A DNA stretch of 64,000 nt from Phoronis australis (GCA_002633005.1 NMRA01000005.1:955001-1019000), one strand, 5' to 3'. Positions 1 to 11,512 are shown, numbered from the stretch's first letter. The notes: generated by a model not told the origin, from the sequence alone. A program made the numbers and translations.

Positions 1-139
1 TTTGGATTAGGCTTTGCTGCCAAAAATGACTCGCCAGGCTTATTTAGAGAAGTCTCTGAGCTCTGGGCAGCAAGTAGTCACCGTTGCACATTGGTCCACT
101 TGACCCTGTCTGTATATTCACCGACATCTTTCTCTGCAG

Positions 140-237
140 GTCTCTGCCCTGACTGGGAGGATTGGGAGCCGAAGAACAAGAAACAGAACGCAAAAGAGGC
201 CATGGACTTGGCTGAGAAGTGGCTAGACATACCGCAG
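140..237 (+). CDS. Filamin exon: C-terminal part of CH2 domain
   Basis: The exon follows TCTCTGCAG and ends at CAG|GTAGGT. It enters in phase 1 and leaves in phase 0. It encodes GLCPDWEDWEP..., then a helix ending AEKWLDIPQ. The GLCPDW motif and the following AKEAM..A..WL helix mark the last third of the second calponin-homology domain of the filamin and alpha-actinin class actin-binding domain, which holds the filament. The upstream exon (CH1 and the start of CH2) is outside the window. Confidence 0.93.
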
Positions 238-369
238 GTAGGTGGTGCTTCAGGCTCAGTCTTAACTTAGCCAGGGGATTGTCAGTGTAGGGGTGGTTGG
301 TAAATCCTTGTCGGTCTAGTACATAGGATATTGGAAAGCAATACTTGACTTGGTTTTGGTGGTGGTGTA

Positions 370-541
370 AATGTGGATGAGGCTTTTCCTGCTTGGCTTT
401 TCTCAGTCCAAGGGGTGAATGAGACTTTTTTGCTTGGCCTTTCTCAGTCCAAGAGGTGGATGAGACTTTTTCTGCTTGGCCTTTCTCAGTCCAAGAGGTG
501 GATGAGACTTTTGTCTGCTTGGCCTTTCTCAGTCCAAGAGC
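370..541. repeat. Minisatellite, about 46-48 bp unit, four copies
   Basis: Four successive units each carry GATGAGACTTTT (or a variant), then TGCTTGGCCTTTCTCAGTCC and AAGAGGTG. Copies differ by small indels. It lies in the intron after the CH2 exon and produces spurious open frames with tandem peptide repeats on both strands. Confidence 0.9.
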
Positions 542-2732
542 TAGTGCCTGTCTGAGGAGAAATGACAGGTGCAAGCTATCATTAATAGTTCTGTGTTCAA
601 GGTATGGTTAGCACATAAATTTCATTCCTTGTAAACCATGCCTTACCTGTCAAGAATGCATTTGCATAGACTGTATTTATGATGAGGTCAGGATGCCCTG
701 TATGTGGTATAAAGCTGCCTATTTTGGCAGCTGATTGTCATGTGGGCACTTTACAACCCTGTTATGCCCTTCAAATGCTGTGTTCCTATTTGCTTCACAA
801 ACAGTAAGGATTAGGTGCTATTGAAATTTTATTCTTTTAAAAAAATCAAAAGTTGCAGAAACTTCTAACTATGAATTCGGCTTCTCTCAGCCGCCATGGC
901 GGGGAATTCTGGGTCATTTTGTTTGCATTGTACCTCTAACGATCCTTTTTCTAGTTGCCTTTAATTACAAATTGGCAAAATTGCTCTTCTCACTAACGAG
1001 ATGAAGTAGTATATTTGCGGTTTTGTGCACCTCAACTTATCCCCAGACTTCAGATTTGACGCCATCTTGAATGCGTACTTAACAAATTAGTGTACAAATG
1101 CCCGTTTTGCAGGTGCAGAGGCTATTGATTTAAAAGATTTTATTTTAGCACAGGGTCTGATGTCAGCCTCAGAAATTCTCCACTGTCAATTTTTAGGAAA
1201 ATACTGCTGTTGGGAATTGTTTTAATAGGTCAACTTTTGCTTGAGGGTTTATGCAAAACAGCAGTAATGATTTCAATGAAAAAATCAAAAGTCGAATGCA
1301 ACGAGGACGAAATGATAATTTGTAAAACTTTTTTGAGATTTCATATTACAGTTATCAAAGGTATTTCATCAATTTTTATTGCTGTTGTTTTGCTATCAGT
1401 GCATATCTTTCTTTTTTGTAAATTTCACTAGGCAGACATGATCACACGACCCAATTGATAACAGATTGGTAAAAAGTCAAAAATCAAATTCTGCAAACTT
1501 TCTACTTTCAGAAACTATGTAGCTTTAATGTAGCTTTAATGGGTTAAAATGTATAGTGTGGTAGATATTTGGCTGAATACCTAGACTTTTCCTAACCTTA
1601 CACTGGTTTTGACAGTAAATTCTATTTGTTTGAACTGGTTGATGGTATTGCATCTGTTTCATGCATCTCCAACTCTGCTGATAGTTTGGTATCCATGCAC
1701 ACAGCCATTTTCTAGGGGTCATCTGCACCTGTGTTTGTTGCAGCAGTTTTCAACTACTCTATGTCTGGATTCTGCTGCCCCTGTTGCTGGGGGTTGTAAC
1801 TATGTGTAAAAATTGTGGGTTGCCCGATGGAGTCGCAGTAGAGAGATGTCTCGAAGTACATGGTGTAGGTGTAACAGATGAACTTGGGTTAAAGTTGGTT
1901 ATTTTAAACAAACGTTGCCCATCATATTAAGATTAAGATTAAGTCGCTATTGTGCAGATATGTTCACAAATAATTGCTGTCCTGCAAATGCATCATTCAT
2001 CTGTCTTAAAACGCAAAGTAATGAGGCTTGTACACAGAGAAATAATTAAGACGGGTCTTTCAAGATTTGTGCACTATTAGTACGATTTGTCTATTGGCGA
2101 AACGTTTCAGGCTATATTTATTGCCCAGCCTCATTGCTACACCATGCATGAGGTGTAAATTTCCTTCATTCTAATTTTCCTTTGATCACGGTGATGTAAG
2201 TAGATTAAGTCATTACTTGTAGTTGATACAAACTGAAGGTAGTCTAACATAGTTGACAGATCAGTTTTGGTCATGTTCAACATTCCTGCTCCAGTTGTCT
2301 ACCCTTTGCAGGAAAGTGGCAGCCCATCCCTTGCCTCCTTATTTGATAGTCTCCATTAGACCCTTCAGCCATGTGTTAGCTATTAGATTTCTTCATAGAT
2401 TATTAACAGTGTCTTTAGTTTATTTACGTAACCAGAAATTGATACACTGGCTCCTCTCTCTTCCTGTCAGTCTGATACATTCTTGATATCAGGAAACACT
2501 TGGGATAGAGAAGTTTCCTGCTGGGCTTTCAGTTATGTGTTGCAAGTTCTTGACAATGTGAACTGGGAACTACCACCCTTGTGCGGCTATATAGTGTAAT
2601 TTTGTTGGTAAATAAATGTGTGCCTATCTATCTACGTATTTGTACTGCAACATCTTCGTGTTGTTTTCCATTCAAATGTGTAATCTCACTTAAAGTTTGG
2701 CAATTAAGGCGACTAAAATTACATCAAAATGT

Positions 2733-3225
2733 CAGGGCTTGGAATTTTCCGTGGAAACGCGGATTTCCGCTTTTTTCAAATGTGCTTTCCGCTTTTTTTA
2801 TAATATTTCCGCGTAAAAAAATCGGATTTGATATAAAATTTCCGCGGCAAATTCCTTTCTTACCGCGGCGTTGCAGACGACGTTCACCTCGAAAAGCGGA
2901 AGTTGCTTTTTATGTTTCGGAGGAACGTAAATTGTCAACATTGCCGGGGCATCTGGGACAGTGTGGTGGGATTTTCAATGGCGTCTCGTGTTATTGTTAA
3001 GCGCGGCGACAAATACTACCGCTCTGCAGCCAAAAATGTGTGGGTTGGGAGTGGACGGGCGAGCGCAGATGCATGCCACTGATGGTGGTAACATTTCTTT
3101 TTTTTTTAGTCCTCCCGATTTTTGTCGGGGAAAGGTTCATTTCAAGGCTGGTTATCGGGCATGATTTGGGCCGTAAAAGTTTCAAAGTTTCCACGTTTTT
3201 TTGTCATTGGTCATTCCAAGCCCTG
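2733..3225. mobile_element. Terminal-inverted-repeat DNA element, copy 1 (493 bp)
   Basis: It starts CAGGGCTTGGAAT and ends with the exact reverse complement ATTCCAAGCCCTG. It is flanked by the 6-bp direct repeat AAATGT (2727-2732 and 3226-3231). This is the longest of four copies (see also 11513, 17369 and 28117). Its middle is GC-richer and unlike the short copies, with a 34-codon open frame starting at 2979 (MASRVIVKRGDKYY...) that could be a relic of a longer parent element. The CAGGG start is reminiscent of hAT transposons, but those make 8-bp duplications, so I leave the superfamily open. Confidence 0.8.
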
Positions 3226-3798
3226 AAATGTTGACTTGTACACGTTACTCATTTCATTACAAAAAATCCCCAAAGCTGCATTACTTCACATACTCTATTA
3301 TAAATCGCAGATCAGATTTTTCAGGAAAACCTGATTAAAATTTTCCATAATTACTGTTAGAGAATGCAAGGATACACAGCTTTGGGGTTTTTTTTGTTCC
3401 CATATCAAAGATCTTGGTTCATTTCCATGTGCGAAATACAAAAAAATGGTTTAATTTTAGCCATCTTATTTACCAAACTCGACTCCCGCGACTTGCATTT
3501 TAGTAGAGAAACATCGTATAATGAATCTGAACGAAAACCAAATTAGCTAAAAGGTATGCCTATGTAATGCTGTTTTGATGTCATAACATGCAACATTTCC
3601 CAACAAAATGGCTGTCGCTGGCGTCGCATTCGAATGATGGTGACCTTCACTTTTTCTGCACTCTGAAAATTTGAATGTAAAGAAGCACATCATGTTGCTT
3701 CTTGCCTTTCTGTGTTCTAAGATGAATCAAAAAATATTAAATGGGGTATTTGTTTAATCATTCGCTTGACTTACTTACTGACCGGTGTCCACTTGCAG

Positions 3799-3946
3799 CT
3801 TATCAAGCCAGAGGAGATGACCAGCAAGGATGTGGATGACCCCAGTATGATGACCTACTTGGCACAGTTCCCCAACGCCAAGCTGAAGCCGGGCGCACCC
3901 CTCCGCCCACGTACCAACGCTGGACGCGTACGAGCTTATGGTCCAG
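3799..3946 (+). CDS. Filamin exon: end of actin-binding domain and first repeat boundary
   Basis: Acceptor CACTTGCAG and donor CAG|GTATGT; phase 0 in, phase 1 out. The peptide begins LIKPEEMTSKDVDDPS, continues MMTYLAQFPNAKLKPGAPL and ends GRVRAYGPG. The MTYL.QFP.AKLKPGAPLRP string is the conserved last helix and linker of the filamin actin-binding domain. RVRAYGPG opens repeat 1, whose next segment comes from one of the three duplicated exons downstream. Confidence 0.97.
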
Positions 3947-5145
3947 GTATGTTGACTAGCATTCAGTAGACTTGACGAGTGCAACTGAGATGAATGATTC
4001 ACGATTCCTCAATAAATGTTTAGTTATTTTCTCAAGTCAACTATTGTCTTGCTATGACTGTCTAATTGAGACACTTGTTCACTCCTTTTCACCTGTCTCT
4101 TCAGTTTCCATACAGGTTTTACAACAAATACTCAAACTGTGCTGTTTTAACTTACACGCCGGAGCTAAACTTTTACTTGAGCAAAGGCACAGTTTCATTG
4201 TCATGCGAAATCTTCATGAACACGCGTTATTAGTCATTCGTGGCACAGTTGTGAAAATTCACATACCGTAGTCGTCAGGGATAACACTGATATTTGGGTA
4301 AACACTAATTTTCCAATTTTCCAAATGTACATTTTTTCTTAACCCGTGCTTGAGTGCCTTCCCACCCACCCACAGTTTTTACAGGTGGAAATTTTAGTTG
4401 AATGCCTCTCCCCACTGATTTTTGGATTCTCAAATTAAATTGGGCCTTACCCCATGTGAGCACTGTATGTTCAATTAAAAAAAATGTAATGATGTACACT
4501 GGTGTGAGAATTGTCAATCAACTACTAATTTATTCTAGTTTAGTTTTTCAGTTCACCTTGATTTTCAGGTTAACCCTATTTCTTTCAGGTAAACGACCAG
4601 TTTCCTTTAGCATATGATAGTCCTCTCCCTTTATTCCTATTTTATAATATTGCAATATAACATTATTATCAGTTCTTCACCCAAAACACATGTTTTGTTG
4701 TTATCCAGCCTATCTCACCATGTTCAGCAGAATCCAGCTAGCGACACAAGCTCATACTATCTGAATGACTGAGACTTAACACTCATCATTTTGCAAGTCA
4801 AGTACAATGTTCCTCTAGTCATTTGTATAAGTGCCCTATTGCCGCAGACAACTAAAGTGTCGTTAATGTAGGCAGAGTGTCTCTTACCTGTTCCAGTTGA
4901 TTCAGGAAATTAAGTTTCTATACTCTGTTCACAAAGCGCTGCCAAAGCTCCATCTTTGTTCTGGCAAACCCTGCGGCTACTCAAAAATAGGGCCAAACTC
5001 ATTTTATTCAGGTTAAGTTTTGTATTCAGGTTAAGTGTTGTATTCAGGTTAAGTGTTGCAGTCCGCAGTGAGGAGCATTGCTGTAGCTGGCTAGTGCTGA
5101 ACATGACCGTACAGCCTTCATTGTATTTTACTTGCTCCCTCTTAG
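3947..5145 (+). other. Intron before A1, with a short 19-bp triplication
   Basis: A 1.2 kb intron. At about 5008-5062 the motif GTATTCAGGTTAAGTGTT or close variants occurs three times in tandem, ending about 85 bp before A1. Otherwise I see unremarkable AT-rich sequence. The triplicate's position near a regulated acceptor makes it worth remembering, but nothing in it identifies a splicing factor site. Confidence 0.55.
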
Positions 5146-5264
5146 GTCTTCAGCCAAAGGGTTTAAATCGGTGGGGACCCACATTCTTCACGGTAGAAAC
5201 ATTCAGTGCAGGCGAGGGTAAACTTGAAGTGACACTACTCAGTCCCAAGGGGAATAGCCAGCCG
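5146..5264 (+). CDS. Filamin repeat 1, first-half exon A1 (mutually exclusive candidate)
   Basis: Acceptor TCCCTCTTAG, donor CCG|GTTAGT; 119 nt, phase 1 in, phase 0 out. It encodes 40 residues: GLQPKGLNRWGPTFFTVETF, then SAGEGKLEVTLLSPKGNSQP. This matches the A-to-C strand region of vertebrate repeat 1 (GIEPTGN...FTVETRSAGQGE). It is one of three homologous exons of identical length and phase. From the preceding exon each restores frame with B1 or B2, whereas two A exons together shift the frame and meet a stop. The donor (GTTAGT) is weaker than those of A2 and A3. Confidence 0.93.
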
Positions 5265-6343
5265 GTTAGTCGGGCTTGTGTGCCGTGATTGGCTGGGTTT
5301 GACGCGCTGCCTTGTGTCACGATCCCCAGCTTATCGCCATACGCGAGGGACATGTTCATCAACTGACAGACATTTGCAAATTCAAGAAGATCATGCAAGC
5401 TTCCAAGAGGTGTCGCCGTGTGTTGACTTATTTATGGATAGACAAACTTTTTTATGTGCGCGCATTGCAATGTAGACATTTATGGGATATTTTTGTCCTC
5501 CTGCCACCTGGTGACTGGAAAATGTAGCTGTTTTGTCTAATGTAAAAGAACAATTTTTCACAATCTGTTGCGCTCAGAAGTTTTTTTTCTAACCATCAGT
5601 GATAGCCTGTGGTGAACATGTCCCTGTCCTCATACTCTCCTCCTCCAGGGCTGTTGAATGTCTGCTGTTGTGAAATATTGTGGTGTCTCATATACCCACA
5701 CTGCTCAAATTGGTCTCCTGTCCTTAATTATCCTGAGTGTGTCTACCAGTTGTGATTACCCAGAGTGCCGTGTTCTGTTGCGCCGTCACTCATGTCGGCC
5801 TGGATGGACCACTGAAGGAGTGAATGGCCTGATTTGTTGCTTCGAACAGCGAGCATTCTTTTTAGCTATGAGAAGTCTCGATGTGTGTGATGCATTGTTG
5901 GAGCGCTTATTACAACAGACTTTTGAAATCAGATGTCGAAAATTGTTCAAGTTTTGATTAATTGTTCAAAAAGCCATCTAGAAAGAGGCTCATTTTTTAC
6001 ATGCGGTTTCTTCGATAGCATCAGTGTGGATACCAGAAAAGATGGAAAAATACAATGTGCTCTGTGAGGCATTTCTTGCACTGTCAATCATAGAATCAAT
6101 TTCTGTAGAGTATTGTTTTGTAAGTAACAATTGTTTGGTATTGAGTGAACGTTTTCTGATCTTCTGAAGCATAAAACGGGTAATCAGAAATTCCTCAAAA
6201 TTTCGTATTACGTGTTCTGGGCCTTATTGTGAGCTAGAAAGTTCAAGTAGTGCCGAGATTTTCATCTTCAAACATTGAAGCTATCGGTTGAAGCCTAGAC
6301 GCCTTCCTTTCCCCTTGTTTGCTAATAACCGCTTTGATGACAG

Positions 6344-6462
6344 GCTTGGAGCCCAAGGGTAATGCCAAGGGCGCCCCCGCTCCTTTTGTCGTGGAGACAT
6401 TCAGCGCTGGCCGTGGCGAGCTAAGTATCCTCGTGTTGAATCCTAAAGGAAAACAGGAGCCT
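6344..6462 (+). CDS. Filamin repeat 1, first-half exon A2 (mutually exclusive candidate)
   Basis: Acceptor TTTGATGACAG, donor CCT|GTAAGT; 119 nt, phase 1 to 0. The peptide starts GLEPKGNAKGAPAPF, then VVETFSAGRGELSI and ends LVLNPKGKQEP. It shares VETFSAG and P-KG positions with A1 and lacks the tryptophan of A1 and the cysteines of A3. Its donor matches the consensus best of the three. Read in the shifted frame that would follow A1 it meets TAA within the exon, so A1+A2 inclusion would not be productive. Confidence 0.93.
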
Positions 6463-7856
6463 GTAAGTGTGTGCTTGTGTAGGACTTAATACAGCTACGG
6501 TGGTAGATACAGACAGCATAGATACCAGAATGCTACCTCTTAGATAACCATTACAATATGCCAACTTAAATTATAATTGTATTTAGAATGAAATTTGATG
6601 TAATGCCAGCTTTCCAAAATAACAGGATTTTGACATTTGAACAAAAAGAATAAGTTGTGGGTTCTCCAGATCGCCGTTATTTGGAGAGTTAATTATTTTG
6701 ATTTTCATCAATTTTCTGTGAAGTCAAAATTGGTCATAGTATGATTAGAAAACGTACAATCATGTTAACATGAACTTTTTTATTTGTGCGGCGATTGTCT
6801 ATTTTCTTATCAAAATTGAGATGAAATTGGATCACATGTTTATTGTATCGAATGGAAATATGGCAGTTCAGGTTTAGATCCATTCCTCTCCATTCTTTCA
6901 TTCCTGTCTATCTTACGGATCGTAGCAGAGCGAGTAATTTAAGTCGGCATTTTGTTTAGTTGCTGATCGTGATTTCTAACGCAGTTATTTTGTTTTGCAA
7001 GGACTAACGACAAAGTTGTGTTTTTCAGAAGTTGTGTTCTGCATGACATTCATCAGTCAGCACAAGATTACTTACTGCATGAATCGCTGGTTGTCATGTC
7101 TTATCTTACTTCCTGGGTCACTCCTTTCTTCAGAAATGTTGTTTCAAGAATACAACGAAAAATGGTCAAATTTAGTTTTTATCAAGGATGTTGCTTCTGC
7201 GATGTTTTGTACGAAATTTTAATGCTGTGTCATGTTGCAGTGTATGGCGAATATTAAATTGTTAGTTGAAACCTCCCTCCGTGAACTGCTGATTTTGGAT
7301 GTAGTGGATAATTATGAACTTTTGTCGGTGTACTTTTGTTGAACGAGATGGTTTACCGGTATAAAATAGACCTCAGGCTGTCTCTTACATGGATTAGAAG
7401 CAGGTTGTGGTCTTGGGAGTAGTGCCAGTTTGTTACTAACTGCTTTTGATCCTTAGACTGAACTTAAGCAAGTTGGTTATCACAGGTTGTTGAGCTTTGA
7501 AAAGCAGCGTGTCTTCTTTGTTTCGACATTTTGCTGTCCAGAATCTAAATCCTTACAAAGGAGGAGGTGAAAGTTTAGCTTAGAATTGTGTGAATCTGCT
7601 TCCAGAGACGGATAATTTTGACCTCAAGGCTGGACGCTAAGGGACTTTGTCTAAGTAGCTAAAGCTTTCCTTGAACGGATATTTGTTGCAAAGGACTAAC
7701 TAGAAAGTCCCAGCTTAAGAAACTGGATTTAGTCACTCAGACATGGAATAACATAGAATAACAAAATAACATTTCCATGTCATATTGAATCTCCTGGAGA
7801 ATATAGAGTAAAGGTCGAAAGGCCAAAAGTAGTTGCATAGTATGGGGGTCCAATAA

Positions 7857-8013
7857 AACAACATACAGTATAAGGGTGTTTGCGGTCATGTAGACAACAA
7901 CATACAGTATAAGGGTGTTTGCGGTCATGTAGACAACAACATACAGTATAAGGGTGTTTGCGGTCATGTAGACAACAACATACAGTATAAGGGTGTTTGC
8001 GGTCATGTAGACA
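7857..8013. repeat. Minisatellite, 39-bp unit, four copies
   Basis: Four near-identical 39-bp units built around ACATACAGTATAAGGGTGTT and TGCGGTCATGTAGACA lie in the intron between A2 and A3. Because the unit is a multiple of three it gives a false repetitive minus-strand frame. Near-identity of copies suggests recent expansion. Confidence 0.93.
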
Positions 8014-8311
8014 AATGGGAAGTTGATAAGCTTATTGGTTCATTACATTTCACAATTCATGGCCTTGCTGTGTTCAGATTGATATGCAAAACGTATTGTA
8101 GCAACAAGTGTTCCTGTTCAAGGAAGGCTTCAAGGAGAAGTGGACATACAGCATGTGACAAAGCATGTTGTTGTTACTGTTATCACTTGTAACTAACAGT
8201 TGAGATCATGTGTTCATTATTCTACTCATTGCCTTGTTTTGTGTTGCATAGGGAGTTATTGGAATAACGAGCATGCATGTGTGTGTTATGGGAAGTTGTT
8301 ATTTCACTCAG

Positions 8312-8430
8312 GTCTTGAATCGACTGGCAACAACTGCGGGGCTCACTGTAAGTTCACTGTTGAGACGTTCGGTGCGGGAAGGGGCGATGTTTCTGTGACT
8401 GTATTGAATCCGGATGACATTGAAGAAAGC
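8312..8430 (+). CDS. Filamin repeat 1, first-half exon A3 (mutually exclusive candidate)
   Basis: Acceptor TTTCACTCAG, donor AGC|GTGAGT; 119 nt, phase 1 to 0. The peptide starts GLESTGNNCGAHCKFTVETF, then GAGRGDVSVTVLNPDDIEES. It is the most divergent of the three copies: two cysteines replace residues near the A-B turn and the C-D turn is acidic (DDIEE) instead of KG-rich. Its shifted frame meets TGA, so it cannot productively follow A1 or A2. Confidence 0.92.
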
Positions 8431-8918
8431 GTGAGTAGCGATGCTGCGTGTGGAGGTTCGCAACGATCCCTCCCTTCTTTTTTGGTGCAGTCATCAATTT
8501 TAGACAGGCATTGTATCCAAAGACAGTGTTTGCACGGTGGTCGTCCCATGGCAAAAAATGTTAATTTTGGCTGGTCAATTCCTTGCATTGCATCTGGTGC
8601 AAAATTATTGGTGCTTGACAAACTTTGATTTGACCGGACTGCTGCACGCGTGTTCTGTATATGTGTTTAAAACAACGACATGTAATGTGCCTCTTAACAC
8701 GCATGCCGTAAATTGTAGAGCATGATTATGTTGAATTATCGCCAATTTAGGACACCATACGGTGTACAGGTAGAATTTTGTGTGTTGTGTATTCATAAAA
8801 GAGAAGTTTGCGCACATAAACGCTTGTCGTTTTCAAGTTGTGTACCAATACCTACTGCCACACTGTGCTCGCAGAAATGCCATACATTCACAACAACGGC
8901 GGAAGGAGTGTTAAACAT

Positions 8919-9305
8919 GTATTTGCATGTTCCTAACTATGCTAATGTATAGCAGGAACTAAAGGACAATGTTATTTGAACATCATCTATGCTAAACTAA
9001 GTGCAGTTGTATTCATTCATTGACTAGTTAAAAATGTGATAACAAAAAATTCTGCAAATAGGTGACCTTTGCACCTTGGGGACTCACATAGCCTGCACCA
9101 TGCAGTGCTATTCTCCAACACCCTGTCACAATACTTACTAGACACGGTTGAGTGATTTACAGTGGATCATTTTTGACACAAAACTTGTTCATAAAAACAT
9201 TGGGCAATTTTCAACCTACTTCATACTCGCATCGTTGTTACATGCATATGTTGTGTTTCTAAATAATTTAACCTAGAAATCATGCAAAATTCCACTTTAA
9301 ACTGA
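8919..9305. repeat. Dispersed repeat, copy 1
   Basis: About 390 bp recur, diverged, at 53234-53622 in the same orientation. Shared blocks include CTATGCTAATGTATAGCA near the left end, then a stretch around TGATTTAC and GGATCATTTTT, and TTCCACTTTAAA at the right end. No coding content or clear terminal repeats were seen. It is probably an old transposon-derived family. Confidence 0.8.
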
Positions 9306-9517
9306 GTTCAATTTTGACAATTATTTGTGTTAAAATTGGTGAGATTTGACCATACAGCCGTGCTATATATGTCGCAGGAGCTCAGAATTTGTTAAACCAT
9401 AGTTACGTACCAATTCTATGTATAACTTCGGTGTTCATGTTTTGTTTCAGGTGCAACTATTCTAAGTGTTCATCGTTGTTGTTCATATTCATTCATCACA
9501 CTTCATTCTATTTATAG

Positions 9518-9595
9518 TGCAACGTGAAGTTCAACAATGACAGGAATCTCACTTATTCTTGTGACTACACACCAACCATGGAAGGCGAATACAGG
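9518..9595 (+). CDS. Filamin repeat 1, middle exon B1 (alternative to B2)
   Basis: Acceptor TCTATTTATAG, donor AGG|GTAAGA; 78 nt, phase 0 to 0. The peptide is CNVKFNNDRNLTYSCDY, then TPTMEGEYR. It is the same length as the vertebrate repeat 1 segment (AKVTANNDKNRTFSVWY...). It supplies the turn and strands before the F-G region that starts in the next exon. B2 encodes the same ending with different residues, so the two read as duplicates. Confidence 0.9.
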
Positions 9596-10295
9596 GTAAG
9601 AATGTTGACAAATAACAAACATTTACATGTCATCTCTGGCTAGTGTTAGTCTCTTGTTCGTGACGCCCACAGAATTCTCAGATTTATGTGACCATCCGTA
9701 GGCTATCAAATACATTGCGACAGTTGCTTTAAACTGCTTTGTTTTTGTTTTCTTTAGTATTTTGTAGATTCACTGATCTTGTCTTAGGTTGTGCTTTGTG
9801 ATATTCAGTTTGGCGTAATTTGTTTGCAAGTTCATTTTGAGACAATTTCTGTGCATTTCTATTGAACTTTTACTAGATTTATATAATTTGGGAATTGGGC
9901 TTTTTCCTCCTAGAATCATTTTTGCCAATGAAATGAGCTAAGCTGGTGACTCTTCTATAGGTTTTATGTTTTGAGAAAGAAACTTGTCAAAATGGCGAAA
10001 CTTTCACTAATCGTATGCCAGATTAGCATATTTTGGTTTTCCTGTTTTGACATCCGTTACATTAAATATGACTCAATCTCTTGTTGGTTTCAAAATTATG
10101 GGAAAAACACCCCCATCCCCACCCTATTCCATGAAAAACAAGTTTTGTGTCTGCTGTGGAGGACGTGAGCGAACTATTCAGCGTATTATCCAAAACACTG
10201 TTTTTTGAATTGTGTTAGAATGAGTTCGCTTTGGCGAGATGGTGAATTATTGTTAGTTGAATTCCATATGTCTGTCATGCGTGCGGTCATTGCAG

Positions 10296-10361
10296 AACTT
10301 GATTGAGGGTGAGGGGAGGTACGAATGTACTTACTCCCCCACCATGGTGGGGACTTATACG
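10296..10361 (+). CDS. Filamin repeat 1, middle exon B2 (alternative to B1)
   Basis: Acceptor GGTCATTGCAG, donor ACG|GTAGGT; 66 nt, phase 0 to 0. The peptide is NLIEGEGRYECTYSPTMVGT then YT. It aligns with B1 over Y-C-Y-PTM-G-Y and is four residues shorter at its start, replacing the basic, Asn-rich turn of B1 with an acidic, Gly-rich one. Having B1 and B2 together stays in frame but would duplicate one strand pair, so I infer either/or use. Confidence 0.87.
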
Positions 10362-11356
10362 GTAGGTGTCCGCGAGTGCCCCTAACTCATCACGAACATC
10401 TCCGTCTTAGGCTGGTCTGCTCACATGTACACTCATTCTGTTCAAGGGGTAGTCAGCGACTACAGTCATAACACATTAGAAGTCATTAGATTTGTGTTTA
10501 GAATATTTAGAGTTTTCTCATCAAAAATTGTTTGAGTGTAGTAATATTAACAAGCTCGTGAGCCAAAATAACCACTTCATGTCTCCTTCAGTGGAGAGCA
10601 GGAGAGTATGGGTATTTTTCTGCCCAAATAAGGCAAGGTTCCGCTGAAACTGACTGGTCATTACTCAAACTGCAAGTGAATGGAGAAATTTATGAATCTT
10701 TACTGGACTTATTGAGAATAATTGAGAGTGTTTCATCAACTACTGTCGACTTTGTCAAACCTTATGCTAATTTTGGTTTTATTTACTCCTTGAATACTGA
10801 ACCAAAAACATTACCATCAATAACTGCAAATTACCTCTAAATATTCATGATACTTGCTGTAAGGTTGCTGACTACTACTTGGACACAGAAACTCGAGAAA
10901 TGCACCTGGGAATCTGTTTATTGTGCACATACAGTTCATCATCCGTTGCAGTCAAGGGGGCAGCAGTGGTTCTGCGAATTTGATTTTTCATTTGACTTGG
11001 CAAGAGTGTCAAGAATGAGGAATTGTGAAAAAAAAACAACAAACAATTAACTAAACGTGCTGTGAGATTGTGATCCCACGTGCAGGCCGAGTCATGGATT
11101 ATTAATTAGTTTAATCGTAATTGTAACAAACGTGCATGCCTGCAGGAAACGTGACTCTTCCTCTAGACTAGTAGGTTGTGGAGTATGAAGTCTGCAGTAC
11201 TTCTCTGTTCTGGTCCCTCTTATTTGTGGCAAAATACTTTCTAGTTTTCGTGGAGTCGTTCTTTTTGTATTTGGGTGCTGTTTTCCGTAGCTCGTGGAAA
11301 AATACTGTTTTGTTGTAATCCTTTTTGTTGCTTTGGTTTATGTTTTCTTTGATTAC

Positions 11357-11460
11357 GTAACAACAACAACAACAACAAGTCAATAACAACAAAAAACAGC
11401 AAGTCCATAGTAACAAAAGCAACAGCCAGCAAAGACAAAAAAAACATCAACGGTGTCAAC

Positions 11461-11491
<31 letters not shown>

Positions 11492-11504
11492 GCAACAACT
11501 TATC
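11357..11504. repeat. CAA/CCA triplet microsatellite tracts
   Basis: Runs of CAA (about 11359-11379), mixed CAA and AAAAAC, then CCA (about 11461-11475) and CAA again (about 11476-11496) lie within 150 bp. It is a low-complexity intronic tract, not coding. Confidence 0.9.
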
Positions 11505-11512
11505 AATGTAAT

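Larger units (their letters stand above)
238..3798 (+). other. Intron after CH2 exon; repeats only
   Basis: A 3.56 kb intron. It holds a minisatellite (370-541) and a 493-bp terminal-inverted-repeat element (2733-3225). At 873-909 a self-complementary 12-mer CCGCCATGGCGG sits between two GAATTC sites; I attach no function to it. Open frames here are short, unlike known proteins, and lack coding character. Confidence 0.7.

Noticed and set aside
873-909. Palindrome CCGCCATGGCGG between two EcoRI sites as a promoter or cloning scar
   Set aside because: It is isolated, has no further promoter features, and paired GAATTC sites can occur by chance.
2581-3000. 139-codon plus-strand frame
   Set aside because: It runs through the start of the transposon-like element, and the peptide is basic and Phe-rich with no family resemblance.
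7737-8006. Minus-strand frame with a repeated 13-residue peptide
   Set aside because: It is a translation of the 39-bp minisatellite, whose unit is a multiple of three.
10591-10611. Third B-like exon (TGGAGAGCAGGAGAGTATGG after TCCTTCAG)
   Set aside because: Only a GEY match. It is too short, has a poor donor and would break phase.
11168-11498. Leu/Val-rich minus-strand frames that look like membrane segments
   Set aside because: They are the antisense of CAA and CCA triplet runs.
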